Shown here one piece after another: positions 22,202 to 30,269 of a DNA stretch of 64,000 nt. The first letter of the stretch is position 1; the number at the start of each line of letters is the position of its first letter. This stretch comes from Paracoccus saliphilus (lineage in GTDB: Bacteria; Pseudomonadota; Alphaproteobacteria; Rhodobacterales; Rhodobacteraceae). Where the stretch lies: positions 248,001 through 312,000 of the forward strand of contig QKYL01000001.1 in NCBI GenBank assembly GCA_003255745.1. Reading direction: 5' to 3'. Position numbers and translations under genes: made by a program. Below the pieces are notes generated by a model, which did no database searches, was not told where the DNA came from, and saw only the letters and a program-made list of their open reading frames with translations.

Positions 22202-23039
22202 GGGCCGGCACTCCGATCTGCGCCAGCAACCGTGCGGCCCGTGCGGCCTCGGCGGCCAGAACCGGCCATTCCGGCAGGTCGTTGTCCCATTCAACCAGCG
22301 TAGGTTTCGGCCCGATTTGGGCTATGACCTCGGCATAAAGGGTCCAGACAGGGTCTGCCACGGCCGCCCCATGACTGTCGATCAGCAGCGGCCCTGTTGG
22401 CAGATCCTCGGCCTCGTGGCCGCCCAGGTGGATCTCTCCAACCGCGTCCATCGGGTATCGCGACAGATAGCCGCGCGGATCAACACGGTGATTGGTGCAG
22501 GAAACAAAGACGTTGTTGATGTCCAGAAGCAGCCCGCAGCCGGTACGGGCGACCACCTCGGCCAGAAACTCTGTTTCAGGAATGTCGGACTGGGCGAAGA
22601 TCACATAAGTGGCCGGGTTTTCCAGCAGCATCCTGCGCCCAAGCGCAGCCTGCACCTGATCGACATGATCGCAGACCAGCGCAAGCGTTTCGGCGGTGTA
22701 AGGCAGCGGCAGCAGGTCGTTCAAGTAATGGTCGCCGTGGCTGGACCATGCCAGGTGCTCTGAAAAGCTCTCTGGCTGGTAGCGGTCGCACAGCTGGCGC
22801 AGCCGGGACAGGTGCCTCTGGTCCAGCCCGCCCGCACCGCCGACGGAAAGTCCGACGCCGTGGATCGAAAGGGCATGATCCGCCCGCAAAGCGGTCAGTT
22901 GCACATGGGGCATCCCGCCTGCGCCCAAATAGTTTTCGGCATGAACCTCGAAGAACGAGATTTCCGGTGCACCGCGGCGGATCGCGGCGAAATGTTCAGG
23001 CTTGAAGCCGACACCGGCTCCGGGGGGCAGGTCTGTCAT
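22191..23039 (-). CDS. bufB: DUF692 multinuclear non-heme iron oxidase (BufB-like)
   Basis: MNIO-family (DUF692, MbnB-like) TIM-barrel enzyme that oxidatively modifies cysteines of a partner peptide. The 282-residue protein has the family opening [12 protein letters not shown] and the metal-ligand regions [47 protein letters not shown] and DSHGAAV, ending with [16 protein letters not shown]-type spacing (GGAGGACGCC) precedes the ATG at 23039. It lies 50 bases after bufA and overlaps bufC, the canonical precursor-oxidase-partner order. Confidence 0.93.
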   Translation of the reverse strand: MTDLPPGAGVGFKPEHFAAIRRGAPEISFFEVHAENYLGAGGMPHVQLTALRADHALSIHGVGLSVGGAGGLDQRHLSRLRQLCDRYQPESFSEHLAWSSHGDHYLNDLLPLPYTAETLALVCDHVDQVQAALGRRMLLENPATYVIFAQSDIPETEFLAEVVARTGCGLLLDINNVFVSCTNHRVDPRGYLSRYPMDAVGEIHLGGHEAEDLPTGPLLIDSHGAAVADPVWTLYAEVIAQIGPKPTLVEWDNDLPEWPVLAAEAARAARLLAQIGVPAHAC

Positions 23040-23089
23040 GGCGTCCTCCGTGAAGGGCGGGCGCGGCGGCTGGCCGCACCCGGCCGGCT

Positions 23090-23395
23090 TTACGCCGGGA
23101 TGTCGCGCTCCAGCGGCTCAAGCGCGCCTTCGCGTGCGCCGCCATCCGCGGCGGCGGGCAGTTCCATCGACAGGCAGGTGCCCGCCGGGACCATCTTCCA
23201 AGCGTTGCCCTGGTAATCCATGGTCGAGGTCCCGGCGCAGGTCGTGCCCGGCCCGGCTGCACAATCGTTCTGCCCGGCCAGCGCCACACCGTAGCACTTT
23301 TCCATCTCCTGCGCCTGCACGGCGGTGGCGGCCATCGCGCTCAAGGCACAGGCCAGCGAGGCGCCCAAGGCAAGACGTGACGATGTTGTGGTCAT
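23090..23395 (-). CDS. bufA: Bufferin precursor peptide (DUF2282, BufA-like)
   Basis: Exported 101-residue cysteine-containing precursor, the substrate of the MNIO next door. The start at 23395 has GGGAGAAC 6-7 bases upstream. A signal peptide ends near AVQAQ (residue 29). The mature core holds four cysteines, at 34 (EKCYGVA), 45 (QNDCAAG), 53 (TTCAGTS) and 74 (PAGTC), with the family motif [14 protein letters not shown] between the last two. In characterised bufferins the two central cysteines become thiooxazoles that bind copper. After residue 80 there is an acidic, low-complexity tail (about 20 residues) that short family members lack. Confidence 0.9.
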   Translation of the reverse strand: MTTTSSRLALGASLACALSAMAATAVQAQEMEKCYGVALAGQNDCAAGPGTTCAGTSTMDYQGNAWKMVPAGTCLSMELPAAADGGAREGALEPLERDIPA

Positions 23396-23443
23396 GTTGT
23401 TCTCCCTGATCTCGGAAAGGCCCAAGCGCCTTTCATGGTGCAA

Positions 23444-23469
23444 ATCGCAGCAGGATCCGGCGGCGTTAC
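23444..23469 (-). promoter_or_regulatory. SigF-type ECF promoter of the bufferin operon
   Basis: On the minus strand, GTAACG (23464-23469) is followed after exactly 16 bases by CGAT (23444-23447). This resembles the GTAACC-N16-CGAA pattern reported, as I recall it, for Caulobacter SigF promoters. The -10 element is 48 bases from the bufA ATG, leaving a short leader. The operon encodes a SigF/NrsF pair, so autoregulation is expected. Confidence 0.65.
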
Positions 23470-23528
23470 GCATGTCCGTGAATATTTTGCCGAACCTGCG
23501 TTTCCGTCGGCGACCTGGCAGAGTGCTA

Positions 23529-24297
23529 GGGTCAGGGCGCATAACCAGTAGATGACGGCTGCGGCGAGGGCGATGGCTGAGAGAAAGACCTTTGGACAGC
23601 GATCATACCGTGTTGCCGTGCGCCTCCAGTCCTTGAGCCTGCCGAACATGATCCCGATGCGGTTGCGGCGTTTGTATCGGCGCTTGTCGTATCCGACGGG
23701 TACCCTGCGTTGCTTTCCATCAGGGATACAGGCGCGTCTTCTTTTGTTCTGCAACGCTTCCCGGAACCGATCGGCGTCGTAGCCGCTGTCCCCGAGCAGC
23801 CATTTGACCTTGGGCAGGCTGCCGAGGAGCGCCCGCGTACCAATGTGGTCGCTGACCTGGGCCTGCGGTGACGAACAGGTCGATCGGCCGCCCTTGGCTG
23901 TCGCATATGGCATGCAGTCTGGTGTTCATCCCACCCTTGGTGCGACCGATCAAGCGACCGCGCCCCCTTTTCCCAGGGCCATGCTGGTCGCGATGCGCTA
24001 TGCTTTAAGATAGGTCGCGTCGATCATCACGGTCTTCCTTTTGCGGTGTTCAGCCGCCAGGCCCATTATTGTCCGTGGGAACACGCCTTTCTCGCTCCAC
24101 CGCTTACAGCGGCTGTAGAGCGTCTTGTGCGGCCCACAGGCCGCAGGAGCGTCTCGCCAGCGCAAGCCATTGCGGTTGATGAAGATAATCCCGCTCAGCA
24201 CGCGCTTGTCATCAACCCGGGGCTTTCCGTGCGACTTTGGAAGGAAGGGCTTCAGACGCGCCATCTGCTCCTCCCTCAGCCAGAAAAGATCGCTCAT
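23529..24297 (-). pseudogene. Broken IS5-family transposase
   Basis: The N-terminal part (MSDLFWLREEQMARLKPFLP, then GIIFINRNGLRWRDAP) is intact to TYLKA, where a TAG replaces the usual histidine codon. A further frame change occurs at a shortened G-run (AAAAGGGGGC) before the RLIGRTKGGMN segment. An extra C follows in TAG(C)QVSD. The remaining frame shows LLGDSGYDADRFREAL and the DDE-domain end YKRRNRIGIMFGRLKDWRR. The G-run could be a programmed -1 site in relatives, but the upstream TAG and the extra C rule out an active enzyme. The frame runs through the IS end without its own stop. Confidence 0.85.
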
Positions 24298-24362
24298 GTC
24301 ACCGCTCCGTCTTCAAAGCCGTGGAACCACGCAGCACCACGAAAATCGATGCATCCTGAACC
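23529..24362 (-). mobile_element. Degenerate IS5-family (IS427-group-like) insertion sequence, 834 bp
   Basis: The ends are defined by imperfect terminal inverted repeats: GGGTCAGGGCGCAT at 23529-23542 and the complement of GGTTCAGGATGCAT at 24349-24362 (11 of 14 match). Both ends are flanked by TA, consistent with a 2-base target duplication. Its length fits IS427-type elements. It carries one transposase gene with several lesions, so it cannot move by itself. It lies 59 bases from the bufA -35 element on one side and abuts a truncated gene on the other. Confidence 0.8.
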
Positions 24363-24606
24363 TAAGAAAGCGGTGAAAGACCCAAGACGATGTCGGCGTC
24401 GAACGGGTGCAGCAGCGGCTTGAGCCGTCTCATCAGGGCGAACTGCATCCCCACAAGCGACAGGACCGCAAACCCCAGCCCGCGCGCCAGGTCGCGAGGG
24501 AAACCGCGTGCGGCGGGTGGATTGCCCCACAGGATGACCAAGAAAGGCAGGACCAGCAGCACCCCCCAGCAGCAGCCAGACCAGCGCACGCAGCCAGACG
24601 GCTGAT
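24363..24606 (-). pseudogene. Remnant of a ferric-reductase-like transmembrane gene, cut at the IS
   Basis: Pieced together, the frame reads LRALVWLLLG, then VLLVLPFLVILWGNPPAARG, then LARGLGFAVLSLVGMQFAL and LLHPFDADIV. This is the N-terminal membrane portion of ferric-reductase/ferredoxin-reductase-like proteins. A 6-G run at 24562-24567 shifts the frame by one base within the first membrane helix. The homology stops about 20 bases before the IS end at 24362, and a TAG falls on the junction. The missing heme- and FAD/NAD-binding parts are not on the other side of the IS, so sequence was lost. The start is not certain. The remaining 24607-24788 holds no clear gene. Confidence 0.6.
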
Positions 24607-24788
24607 CCGCGATCCTGAGGGTGACATGGCGGGCGGGATCGGCGCGGAAGCTCAGCCTGGGGAACGTCGACGGGGCAGGGCGGTTCCACCGGAACGGCCG
24701 ACAAGGGAACCCACCCGCGAACAGGCGGTTACATCCTGGCCCCCGCTGACTGCCGGAGCGCACAAGAACAGGGACGAACGATACCAAC

Positions 24789-25517
24789 ATGAACGACGCG
24801 CCGATGCCCTATTGCGGCCCCGCGCCCGAGCCCGGACAGCTGTGGCGAGCCTGGAACTTCGACCCGGTGCTGCTGACCGGGCTGGTGGTCTTTGCGATCT
24901 TGTTGTGGTTTCGCATAGAACGTCAGGGCCGGGCGGGGGCGGCGCTTGGCCTGATGGCGCTTGTTGTGGCCTTTGTATCGCCGCTCTGCGCGATGACTGT
25001 GGCGCTGTTCTCCGCACGGGCGGCGCATCATTTGTTGCTGACAACGGTTGCGGCGCCTGCTCTGGCCGTCGCCCTGCCGCTTTTGCCGCGGCTGCCGGCC
25101 ACCCTGTCACTTTCGGCAGTGTCGGCGGCGATCATCGCCTGGCACCTGCCGTCGGTCTATTGGGCCATCTGGTCGTCGGACACGCTGTACTGGGTAATGC
25201 AAGCGGCCATGCTGGTTCCGGCATGGATCTTCTGGTCTGCGATTTTGGCGCCCGGTATCACCGCCGATTCCGCGCTGCGCCGGGCCCTGTTCGTGGGCGG
25301 ACTGGCCGGCATCATGGGTCTTGTCGGTGCCGCGCTGACCTTTGCGCCGGGCGTGCTTTACATCCAGCACATCGACGGCGCCGCGCGGTGGGGCCTGCCT
25401 GCTCTGGCAGACCAGCAGTTGGCCGGGCTGATCATGTGGGTGCCGGGGTTCTTGCCGCTGGCGGCGCTGGCGTTCCTGATGCTGCGTCGCGGATGGCAGC
25501 AGGGATTCGCGGCATGA
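24789..25517 (+). CDS. CtaG-type cytochrome c oxidase assembly protein
   Basis: Polytopic membrane protein of 242 residues, of the caa3_CtaG family (distinct from Cox11). It supports assembly of CuA-type oxidases. About seven hydrophobic segments are seen, with family-typical histidine patches ARAAHHLLLTT (near residue 78), AWHLPSVYWAIW (near 118) and LYIQHIDGAARWG (near 190). It starts the oxidase cluster and overlaps the next gene by four bases (ATGA). An internal ATG at 24804 is an alternative start. Neighbouring CuA subunit II and subunit I genes fit its assembly role. Confidence 0.87.
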   Translation: MNDAPMPYCGPAPEPGQLWRAWNFDPVLLTGLVVFAILLWFRIERQGRAGAALGLMALVVAFVSPLCAMTVALFSARAAHHLLLTTVAAPALAVALPLLPRLPATLSLSAVSAAIIAWHLPSVYWAIWSSDTLYWVMQAAMLVPAWIFWSAILAPGITADSALRRALFVGGLAGIMGLVGAALTFAPGVLYIQHIDGAARWGLPALADQQLAGLIMWVPGFLPLAALAFLMLRRGWQQGFAA

Positions 25518-26026
25518 TCGCTGCTCTCAAGTTCGTGCACCTGGCGGCCATGCTGTGCTGGTGCGCGGGGCTTATCGCCCTGCCGCTGTTGCTGAGCCTT
25601 TACGGCGGAGCTTGGCGCCGTGGCCACGGCAAAGGACAGTTGCAGGCGCGCTATGCAGAATTCCGTCTGATCACGCATTACGGATATGTGGCCTTTGTCA
25701 CGCCGGCGGCGGTCATCGCCATCGCTTCGGGAACAGGGCTGATCTTCGCGGCGGGGATCTTTGACCTGTGGTTCGCGGCCAAGCTGGCCCTAGTGTCGGG
25801 GATGGCCTTGGTCCACGCCTGGATCGGCCACTTCATCCTGATGTCTGCCGAACAGCGCGGCACCTCCAAGCTGCCCTCGCCGTTGATCGCACTGGGAATG
25901 GCGCTGCCCCTGATCTTCGGGGTGCTGTGGCTGGTCCTGGCCAAGCCCGATCTGTCGGGCCTGACGGACTGGATGCCGGATTTCATGCTGAAGCCCTGGG
26001 GCCAGATGCACTGGGGACAGTCATGA
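25514..26026 (+). CDS. CopD/HemJ-like integral membrane protein
   Basis: A 170-residue protein with four hydrophobic segments. Conserved-looking histidines lie in LKFVHLAAMLCWCAG, FRLITHYGYVAFV and LVHAWIGHFIL, the pattern of CopD-domain and HemJ-like membrane proteins that handle copper or heme. The start overlaps ctaG by four bases (ATGA). Being inside an oxidase operon, it may supply copper or heme to the oxidase; the specific function is not known. Convergent DUF2231 gene follows after 11 bases. Confidence 0.72.
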   Translation: MIAALKFVHLAAMLCWCAGLIALPLLLSLYGGAWRRGHGKGQLQARYAEFRLITHYGYVAFVTPAAVIAIASGTGLIFAAGIFDLWFAAKLALVSGMALVHAWIGHFILMSAEQRGTSKLPSPLIALGMALPLIFGVLWLVLAKPDLSGLTDWMPDFMLKPWGQMHWGQS

Positions 26027-26037
26027 CCGCTTCGACA

Positions 26038-26559
26038 TCACCCTCCTGTTTCGCGCTGCGTGCCGATCCGGTAATCGAAAACCAGCTTGCCGCCGTGCCA
26101 GCCGGTGATCCCTGTCATGACCGCCGCCAAAACGGAGATCAGCGCACCCCAGGGCAGCACCGCACCCACCGGGTCGCCAAGGCGAAAGCCCCAGTTCAGA
26201 CCCAGAAGCGACAGCAGCATCACAGCCAGCACGAAATGGGTCCAGCTGGCGCTGCGGATGCGGATGCCCGACACCATCAGCAGTTCGAACGTTCCAGTCA
26301 CGCCGGCCAGAACCCCCATGCCAAAGGCAAATCCGGCAGCCCACAGCGCAACCCGAGGCCAGAATTCGTCCCCTGTCAGCCAATAGAACGCATCGGCGCC
26401 AAAGACGGAAAATGCCAGCGCGATGGGAAAGGCGACCATCATCGCGTGCAGCGGATGGCCGGCAAGGGCGATCTTGCTTTCGGTCTGGTCGAAGGCCACA
26501 TGCTCCTCGATCGGGTCCGTCAGCCGGCGGCGTTGCTTCCACGAATATTTCTGACGCAT
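26038..26559 (-). CDS. DUF2231 membrane protein
   Basis: A 173-residue inner-membrane protein with four hydrophobic segments and the DUF2231 opening LAGHPLHAMMVAFPIALAFS (residues 32-51). The start at 26559 (MRQKYSWKQRRR) gives a basic cytoplasmic N-terminus. It is inserted in reverse orientation between the CopD-like gene and subunit II of the oxidase. Its start faces the subunit II gene, so the two may share a promoter region around 26560. Function unknown, though such genes are often found beside oxidase or cytochrome genes. Confidence 0.78.
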   Translation of the reverse strand: MRQKYSWKQRRRLTDPIEEHVAFDQTESKIALAGHPLHAMMVAFPIALAFSVFGADAFYWLTGDEFWPRVALWAAGFAFGMGVLAGVTGTFELLMVSGIRIRSASWTHFVLAVMLLSLLGLNWGFRLGDPVGAVLPWGALISVLAAVMTGITGWHGGKLVFDYRIGTQRETGG

Positions 26560-27336
26560 GCGGCGACCCTTCCGTTTCACATCCGCAGGTACAAGCCCGC
26601 GGCTCTGCTGGCGGTTCCGCTGCTGGCGGGTTGCGAAGGGCCGCTGAGCACCTTGGAGCCAGCAGGTCCCATCGCCTTCGAGATCGCCCGGCTGTGGTGG
26701 GTCATGCTGATCGGGGCCGGGCTGATCACCACGCTGGTGATGGTCATGCTGGCCATGGCCCTTCTTCGCAATTCGATGGCTGGCGACCCCGCGCGATCGG
26801 AACGGCGCTGGATCTATGGCTGGGGCCTGGGCTTCACGTTGACCGGGCTGACCCTGCTGTTGGGCTTTGCCTTGTGGACCGGGGAACGGATGCTGGCGCG
26901 CGACGATGGCGCGCTGACGGTGCGGGCCCAGGCTTCGCAATGGGTCTGGAATTTCGTGCAGCCGGGACCGGATGGACAGCCGGTCGCGACCCAGGGCGTG
27001 CTTTACGTCCCGGCCGGGCGGCCCTTCGACGTCTACATCACCTCGACCGACGTAATCCACGGCTTTTGGGTCCCGCAGCTGGGCGGCAAGATGGACGCGA
27101 TCCCGGGTCATCCCAACCTGCACCGGCTGATGGCCGCGACGCCCGGACGGTACGAGGGGCAGTGCGCCGAATTCTGCGGCCGGGGCCATGCCTTTATGCG
27201 GTTCGAGGTGGTCGCCTATGATCCCGCGGGTCCCGTGCCCGATTTCATCAGCGACCCGCAGCTGACCCGTGAACCGCCCCTGTCGGATGCACCCGACATC
27301 GTCACCGACCTGCCCGCCGAGGAAGCCCGCCCATGA
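26500..27336 (+). CDS. Cytochrome c oxidase subunit II with CuA site (start uncertain)
   Basis: Lipoprotein-type subunit II that receives electrons through CuA. A signal sequence RRYKPAALLAVPLLAGC ends in a lipobox cysteine. Two membrane helices follow, then a cupredoxin domain with TDVIHGFWVPQLGGKMD and the complete CuA motif QCAEFCGRGHAFM near the end. The start is a problem: there is no ATG, GTG or TTG shortly before RRYK in this frame. The nearest in-frame ATG is at 26500, which adds 27 residues and overlaps the divergent DUF2231 gene. An ATG at 26558 lies in another frame, so an indel is possible. It overlaps the next gene by 4 bases. Confidence 0.82.
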   Translation: MLLDRVRQPAALLPRIFLTHAATLPFHIRRYKPAALLAVPLLAGCEGPLSTLEPAGPIAFEIARLWWVMLIGAGLITTLVMVMLAMALLRNSMAGDPARSERRWIYGWGLGFTLTGLTLLLGFALWTGERMLARDDGALTVRAQASQWVWNFVQPGPDGQPVATQGVLYVPAGRPFDVYITSTDVIHGFWVPQLGGKMDAIPGHPNLHRLMAATPGRYEGQCAEFCGRGHAFMRFEVVAYDPAGPVPDFISDPQLTREPPLSDAPDIVTDLPAEEARP

Positions 27337-29876
27337 CCGATGCCAGCCTGACCTCTGGGCAAGAGGATACCGCCCAAGCCCTGGCCGACATTGCGTCGAA
27401 CCCGCCGCAGCGCGCGTTGGGGCTGCACCGGCAGCTTGACCGGGTCTGGTCGGATCTGCCGGGCTGGCGCGGCTTCTTCACCTCGGTCAACCACGGCACG
27501 ATTGGCCTGCGCTTCATGGCAACGGCCTTTGTCTTTTTCGCCATCGGCGGCGTTCTGGCCATGCTGATCCGGGCGCAGCTGGCAACGCGGGACGGCGCCT
27601 TCCTGGACAGCGACCTTTATAACCAGATCTTCACGATGCATGGCAGCATCATGATGTTCCTGTTTGCCATCCCCCTGCTGGAGGGACTGGCCCTGTGGCT
27701 TCTGCCCAAGATCCTGGGCGCGCGGGACATGGCCTTTCCGCGCCTCAGTGCGCTTGGCTATTTCTGCTACCTGTTCGGCGGCACGGTGATCGTGCTGTCG
27801 CTGCTGTTCGGGGTGGCGCCCGACGGCGGCTGGTTCATGTATGTGCCGCTGACCGACAAGACCTATTCACCCGGCATCAACGCCGACGTTTGGCTGTTGG
27901 GCATCACCTTTGTCGAAATTTCGGCCATGGCCGCAGCGGTCGAGATCACCGTGACCATTTTGCGCTGTCGTGCCGCCCACATGCCCCTGACGCGCATGCC
28001 GTTGATGGGCTGGTACCTGCTGGGAACGTCGGTGATGATGCTGGTGGGCTTTCCGCCGCTGATTCTGGGGTCGATCCTGCTGGAGGTGCAGCGCGCCTTC
28101 GACTGGCCGTTCTTCGATGTGGCGCGCGGCGGTTCCCCCATGCTGTGGCAGCACTTGTTCTGGCTGTTCGGTCACCCCGAGGTTTATATCATCTTCCTGC
28201 CGGCCGCGGGCGCTCTGTCGACGATCATCCCGGTCCTAAGCCGCACCCCGATCCTGGGATATGGCGCACTGGTCGCGGCCGTGATCGGGCTGGTGTTCCT
28301 GTCCTTTGGCCTTTGGGTGCATCACATGTTCACGGTGGGCATCCCGCACATGGCGCTGGCCTTTTTCTCGGCCGCCTCGGCGCTGGTGGCGGTTCCGACG
28401 GCGGTGCAGGTTTTTGCCTGGATCGGCACGATGTGGGAAGGCCGCGTCCAGTTCCGCCTGCCCATGCTGTATGTCATCGGCTTTTTCGCGACCTTCGTGA
28501 TGGGCGGACTGACGGGGGTCATGCTGGCCATGGTTCCCTTCAACTGGCAGGCGCATGACACGCATTTCGTCGTGGCCCACCTGCATTACGTCCTGACCGG
28601 CGGCTTCGTCTTTCCGATGCTGGCGGCGGTCAGCTACTGGATGCCGCTGATCTGCGGCCGCTGGCGGATCAGGGGCCTCGGCGAGGCCGCGTTCTGGCTG
28701 ATCCTGATCGGCTTTCACGGCACCTTCTTCATCATGCACCTGACCGGCCTGCTGGGCATGCCGCGGCGGGTAAGCGTCTATCCCGGAAATCCTGAATGGG
28801 AATGGCTGAACCTGGTTTCGTCCATCTTCGGGATGATCCAGTCGGCGGGCTTCGCGCTGTTCGCCTTTGACCTGTTCATGCAGTGGATGTTCGGGCGGCG
28901 CAGCTGGCGCAACCCGTGGCAGGCGCCTTCGCTGGAATGGGCGATGCCGATGCCGGCGCCCTCCTACAACTTCGCGTCGCTGCCGGGACCGCGCCAGCCC
29001 GATGCCGGCGCCATGCTGCCCCTGGCGCGGGGCGAGGGGCTGCTGCCCGGCGCACCGCGCGGCTGGCGCGAGACGCTGGTGGTCGAGCCGGGCAGCGGTC
29101 GCCCGCAGCACGTGGCGGTGCTGGCCAGCAACACCGCGCTGCCGGTGGCCACCTCTGCCGCGATTGGCAGCTTTTTTGCGATGATGCTGGCGGGCTTCTA
29201 CTGGCTGGCGCCCCTGGGCATCCTCGCCACGCTGGTGGTCGCGTGGAAATGGGGCGCGATCATGGGCACCGACCGGGACCACGCGCCCGTCGAGGTTGCA
29301 CCGGGGATGCAGCTGCCGCTGCATTGGCAGGTGCGCAACACGCTTGGCTATACCGGGACAGTAGCTCTGCTGGTGGCAGATTCGACGTTGTTCGGGTCGT
29401 TGCTGTTCGGGGTGGGCTTTCTGACCGTTGTCGCGCCAAACTGGCCTGCGCCCCCAAGCGGTATCGCCACCTGGCCGATGCTGGTGATGTCGGCGGGCGC
29501 GCTGACGCTAATGGCCTTGGGTGCCTTGGCGGCACGGCTGGCCGAGGCGCGGCGGGCCACGGGTGCAGCGTTCTGGACCCGGCTCGGACTGCTGTGCTGT
29601 GCGGGGGCATTGGCCCTGCTGGGCGGCATTGCCCTTGGTCTGGATGACCCGACACGGCATGCGCGGGACGCCCTGCGAGGGGCGACTGTTGCCTTTGCCG
29701 TTGTTCACGGCGTCATCGCGCTGATGCTGGCGCTGCGGGCCGACGCGGACGCCCGCAGCGGCCGGATCGGCGCGCAGCGGCGCGGGGCGATCCCGCCCTG
29801 GCAGCTGTTCCAGCTGTTCTGGCTGGGCACCTCGGCGGCCTCGATGGCGCTGATCCTGACGCAGGAGGTGCTTTGA
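27333..29876 (+). CDS. Fused cytochrome c oxidase subunit I-III
   Basis: Heme-copper oxidase subunit I (about residues 40-540) joined to a subunit III-like domain (about 600-847). Heme and copper ligands are present: His103 (TMHGSIMMF), His281 and Tyr285 (GHPEVYI), His330/331 (WVHHMFT), and His416/418 (VVAHLHYV). Asp132 (GARDMAFPR) and Glu283 of the D pathway are kept. However, the K-channel lysine is Gln359 (PTAVQVFAW), and the D-channel asparagines are replaced (Ser139 in PRLSALGY, and a leucine in the N121 position). Chain length is 847 residues. It overlaps subunit II by 4 bases and the next gene by 1. Confidence 0.92.
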   Translation: MTDASLTSGQEDTAQALADIASNPPQRALGLHRQLDRVWSDLPGWRGFFTSVNHGTIGLRFMATAFVFFAIGGVLAMLIRAQLATRDGAFLDSDLYNQIFTMHGSIMMFLFAIPLLEGLALWLLPKILGARDMAFPRLSALGYFCYLFGGTVIVLSLLFGVAPDGGWFMYVPLTDKTYSPGINADVWLLGITFVEISAMAAAVEITVTILRCRAAHMPLTRMPLMGWYLLGTSVMMLVGFPPLILGSILLEVQRAFDWPFFDVARGGSPMLWQHLFWLFGHPEVYIIFLPAAGALSTIIPVLSRTPILGYGALVAAVIGLVFLSFGLWVHHMFTVGIPHMALAFFSAASALVAVPTAVQVFAWIGTMWEGRVQFRLPMLYVIGFFATFVMGGLTGVMLAMVPFNWQAHDTHFVVAHLHYVLTGGFVFPMLAAVSYWMPLICGRWRIRGLGEAAFWLILIGFHGTFFIMHLTGLLGMPRRVSVYPGNPEWEWLNLVSSIFGMIQSAGFALFAFDLFMQWMFGRRSWRNPWQAPSLEWAMPMPAPSYNFASLPGPRQPDAGAMLPLARGEGLLPGAPRGWRETLVVEPGSGRPQHVAVLASNTALPVATSAAIGSFFAMMLAGFYWLAPLGILATLVVAWKWGAIMGTDRDHAPVEVAPGMQLPLHWQVRNTLGYTGTVALLVADSTLFGSLLFGVGFLTVVAPNWPAPPSGIATWPMLVMSAGALTLMALGALAARLAEARRATGAAFWTRLGLLCCAGALALLGGIALGLDDPTRHARDALRGATVAFAVVHGVIALMLALRADADARSGRIGAQRRGAIPPWQLFQLFWLGTSAASMALILTQEVL

Positions 29877-30184
29877 TGGGATGGCTGGCACGGGCGTTGG
29901 CCGGACCGATTCTGTGGTCGGGGCTGTTCTCTCTGGTCTATGCGCTGCACGGCGCGGGATGCAATCTTGGCTGGACCGACCAGCCGTTCCTGTTCACCGA
30001 CCTGCATCACGCGGCGATGTGGGCGGTTTGGCTGGCGGGACTTGCGCTGCACCTCATGCTGGTGGTGATTCTGCCGACGGGAACCGGGCGGGCCCGCAGG
30101 GTCATTGTGGCGGGCAGCTGGATCGGTCTTGTGGCCAGTGCCTTCACGCTGTTCCCGGTGATCGCCACCTCGACCTGCATCTGA
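29876..30184 (+). CDS. Small membrane protein of the oxidase cluster
   Basis: A 102-residue protein with three hydrophobic segments (GPILWSGLFSLVYALHGAGC, then a helix beginning AMWAVWLAGLALHLMLVVIL, and WIGLVASAFTLFPVIA). AGGAGG at 29862-29867 supports the ATG at 29876, which shares one base with the oxidase stop codon. Two histidines in FTDLHHAAMW could bind a metal or heme. It is the last gene of the oxidase cluster; role unknown, but likely oxidase-associated by position. Confidence 0.7.
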   Translation: MGWLARALAGPILWSGLFSLVYALHGAGCNLGWTDQPFLFTDLHHAAMWAVWLAGLALHLMLVVILPTGTGRARRVIVAGSWIGLVASAFTLFPVIATSTCI

Positions 30185-30269
30185 GATTGAGCGTGCTGCC
30201 CGCCCCGTGCTAATCCGGCCCCGGCCAGCCCGGCCAATAGGTTTCCCGTCTTCTTCCAAAGGTTGCCGC

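Noticed and set aside
23529-24297. Programmed -1 frameshift in the IS transposase (A-AAA-GGG-GGC)
   Set aside because: An upstream in-frame TAG and a second single-base change would still prevent a full protein.
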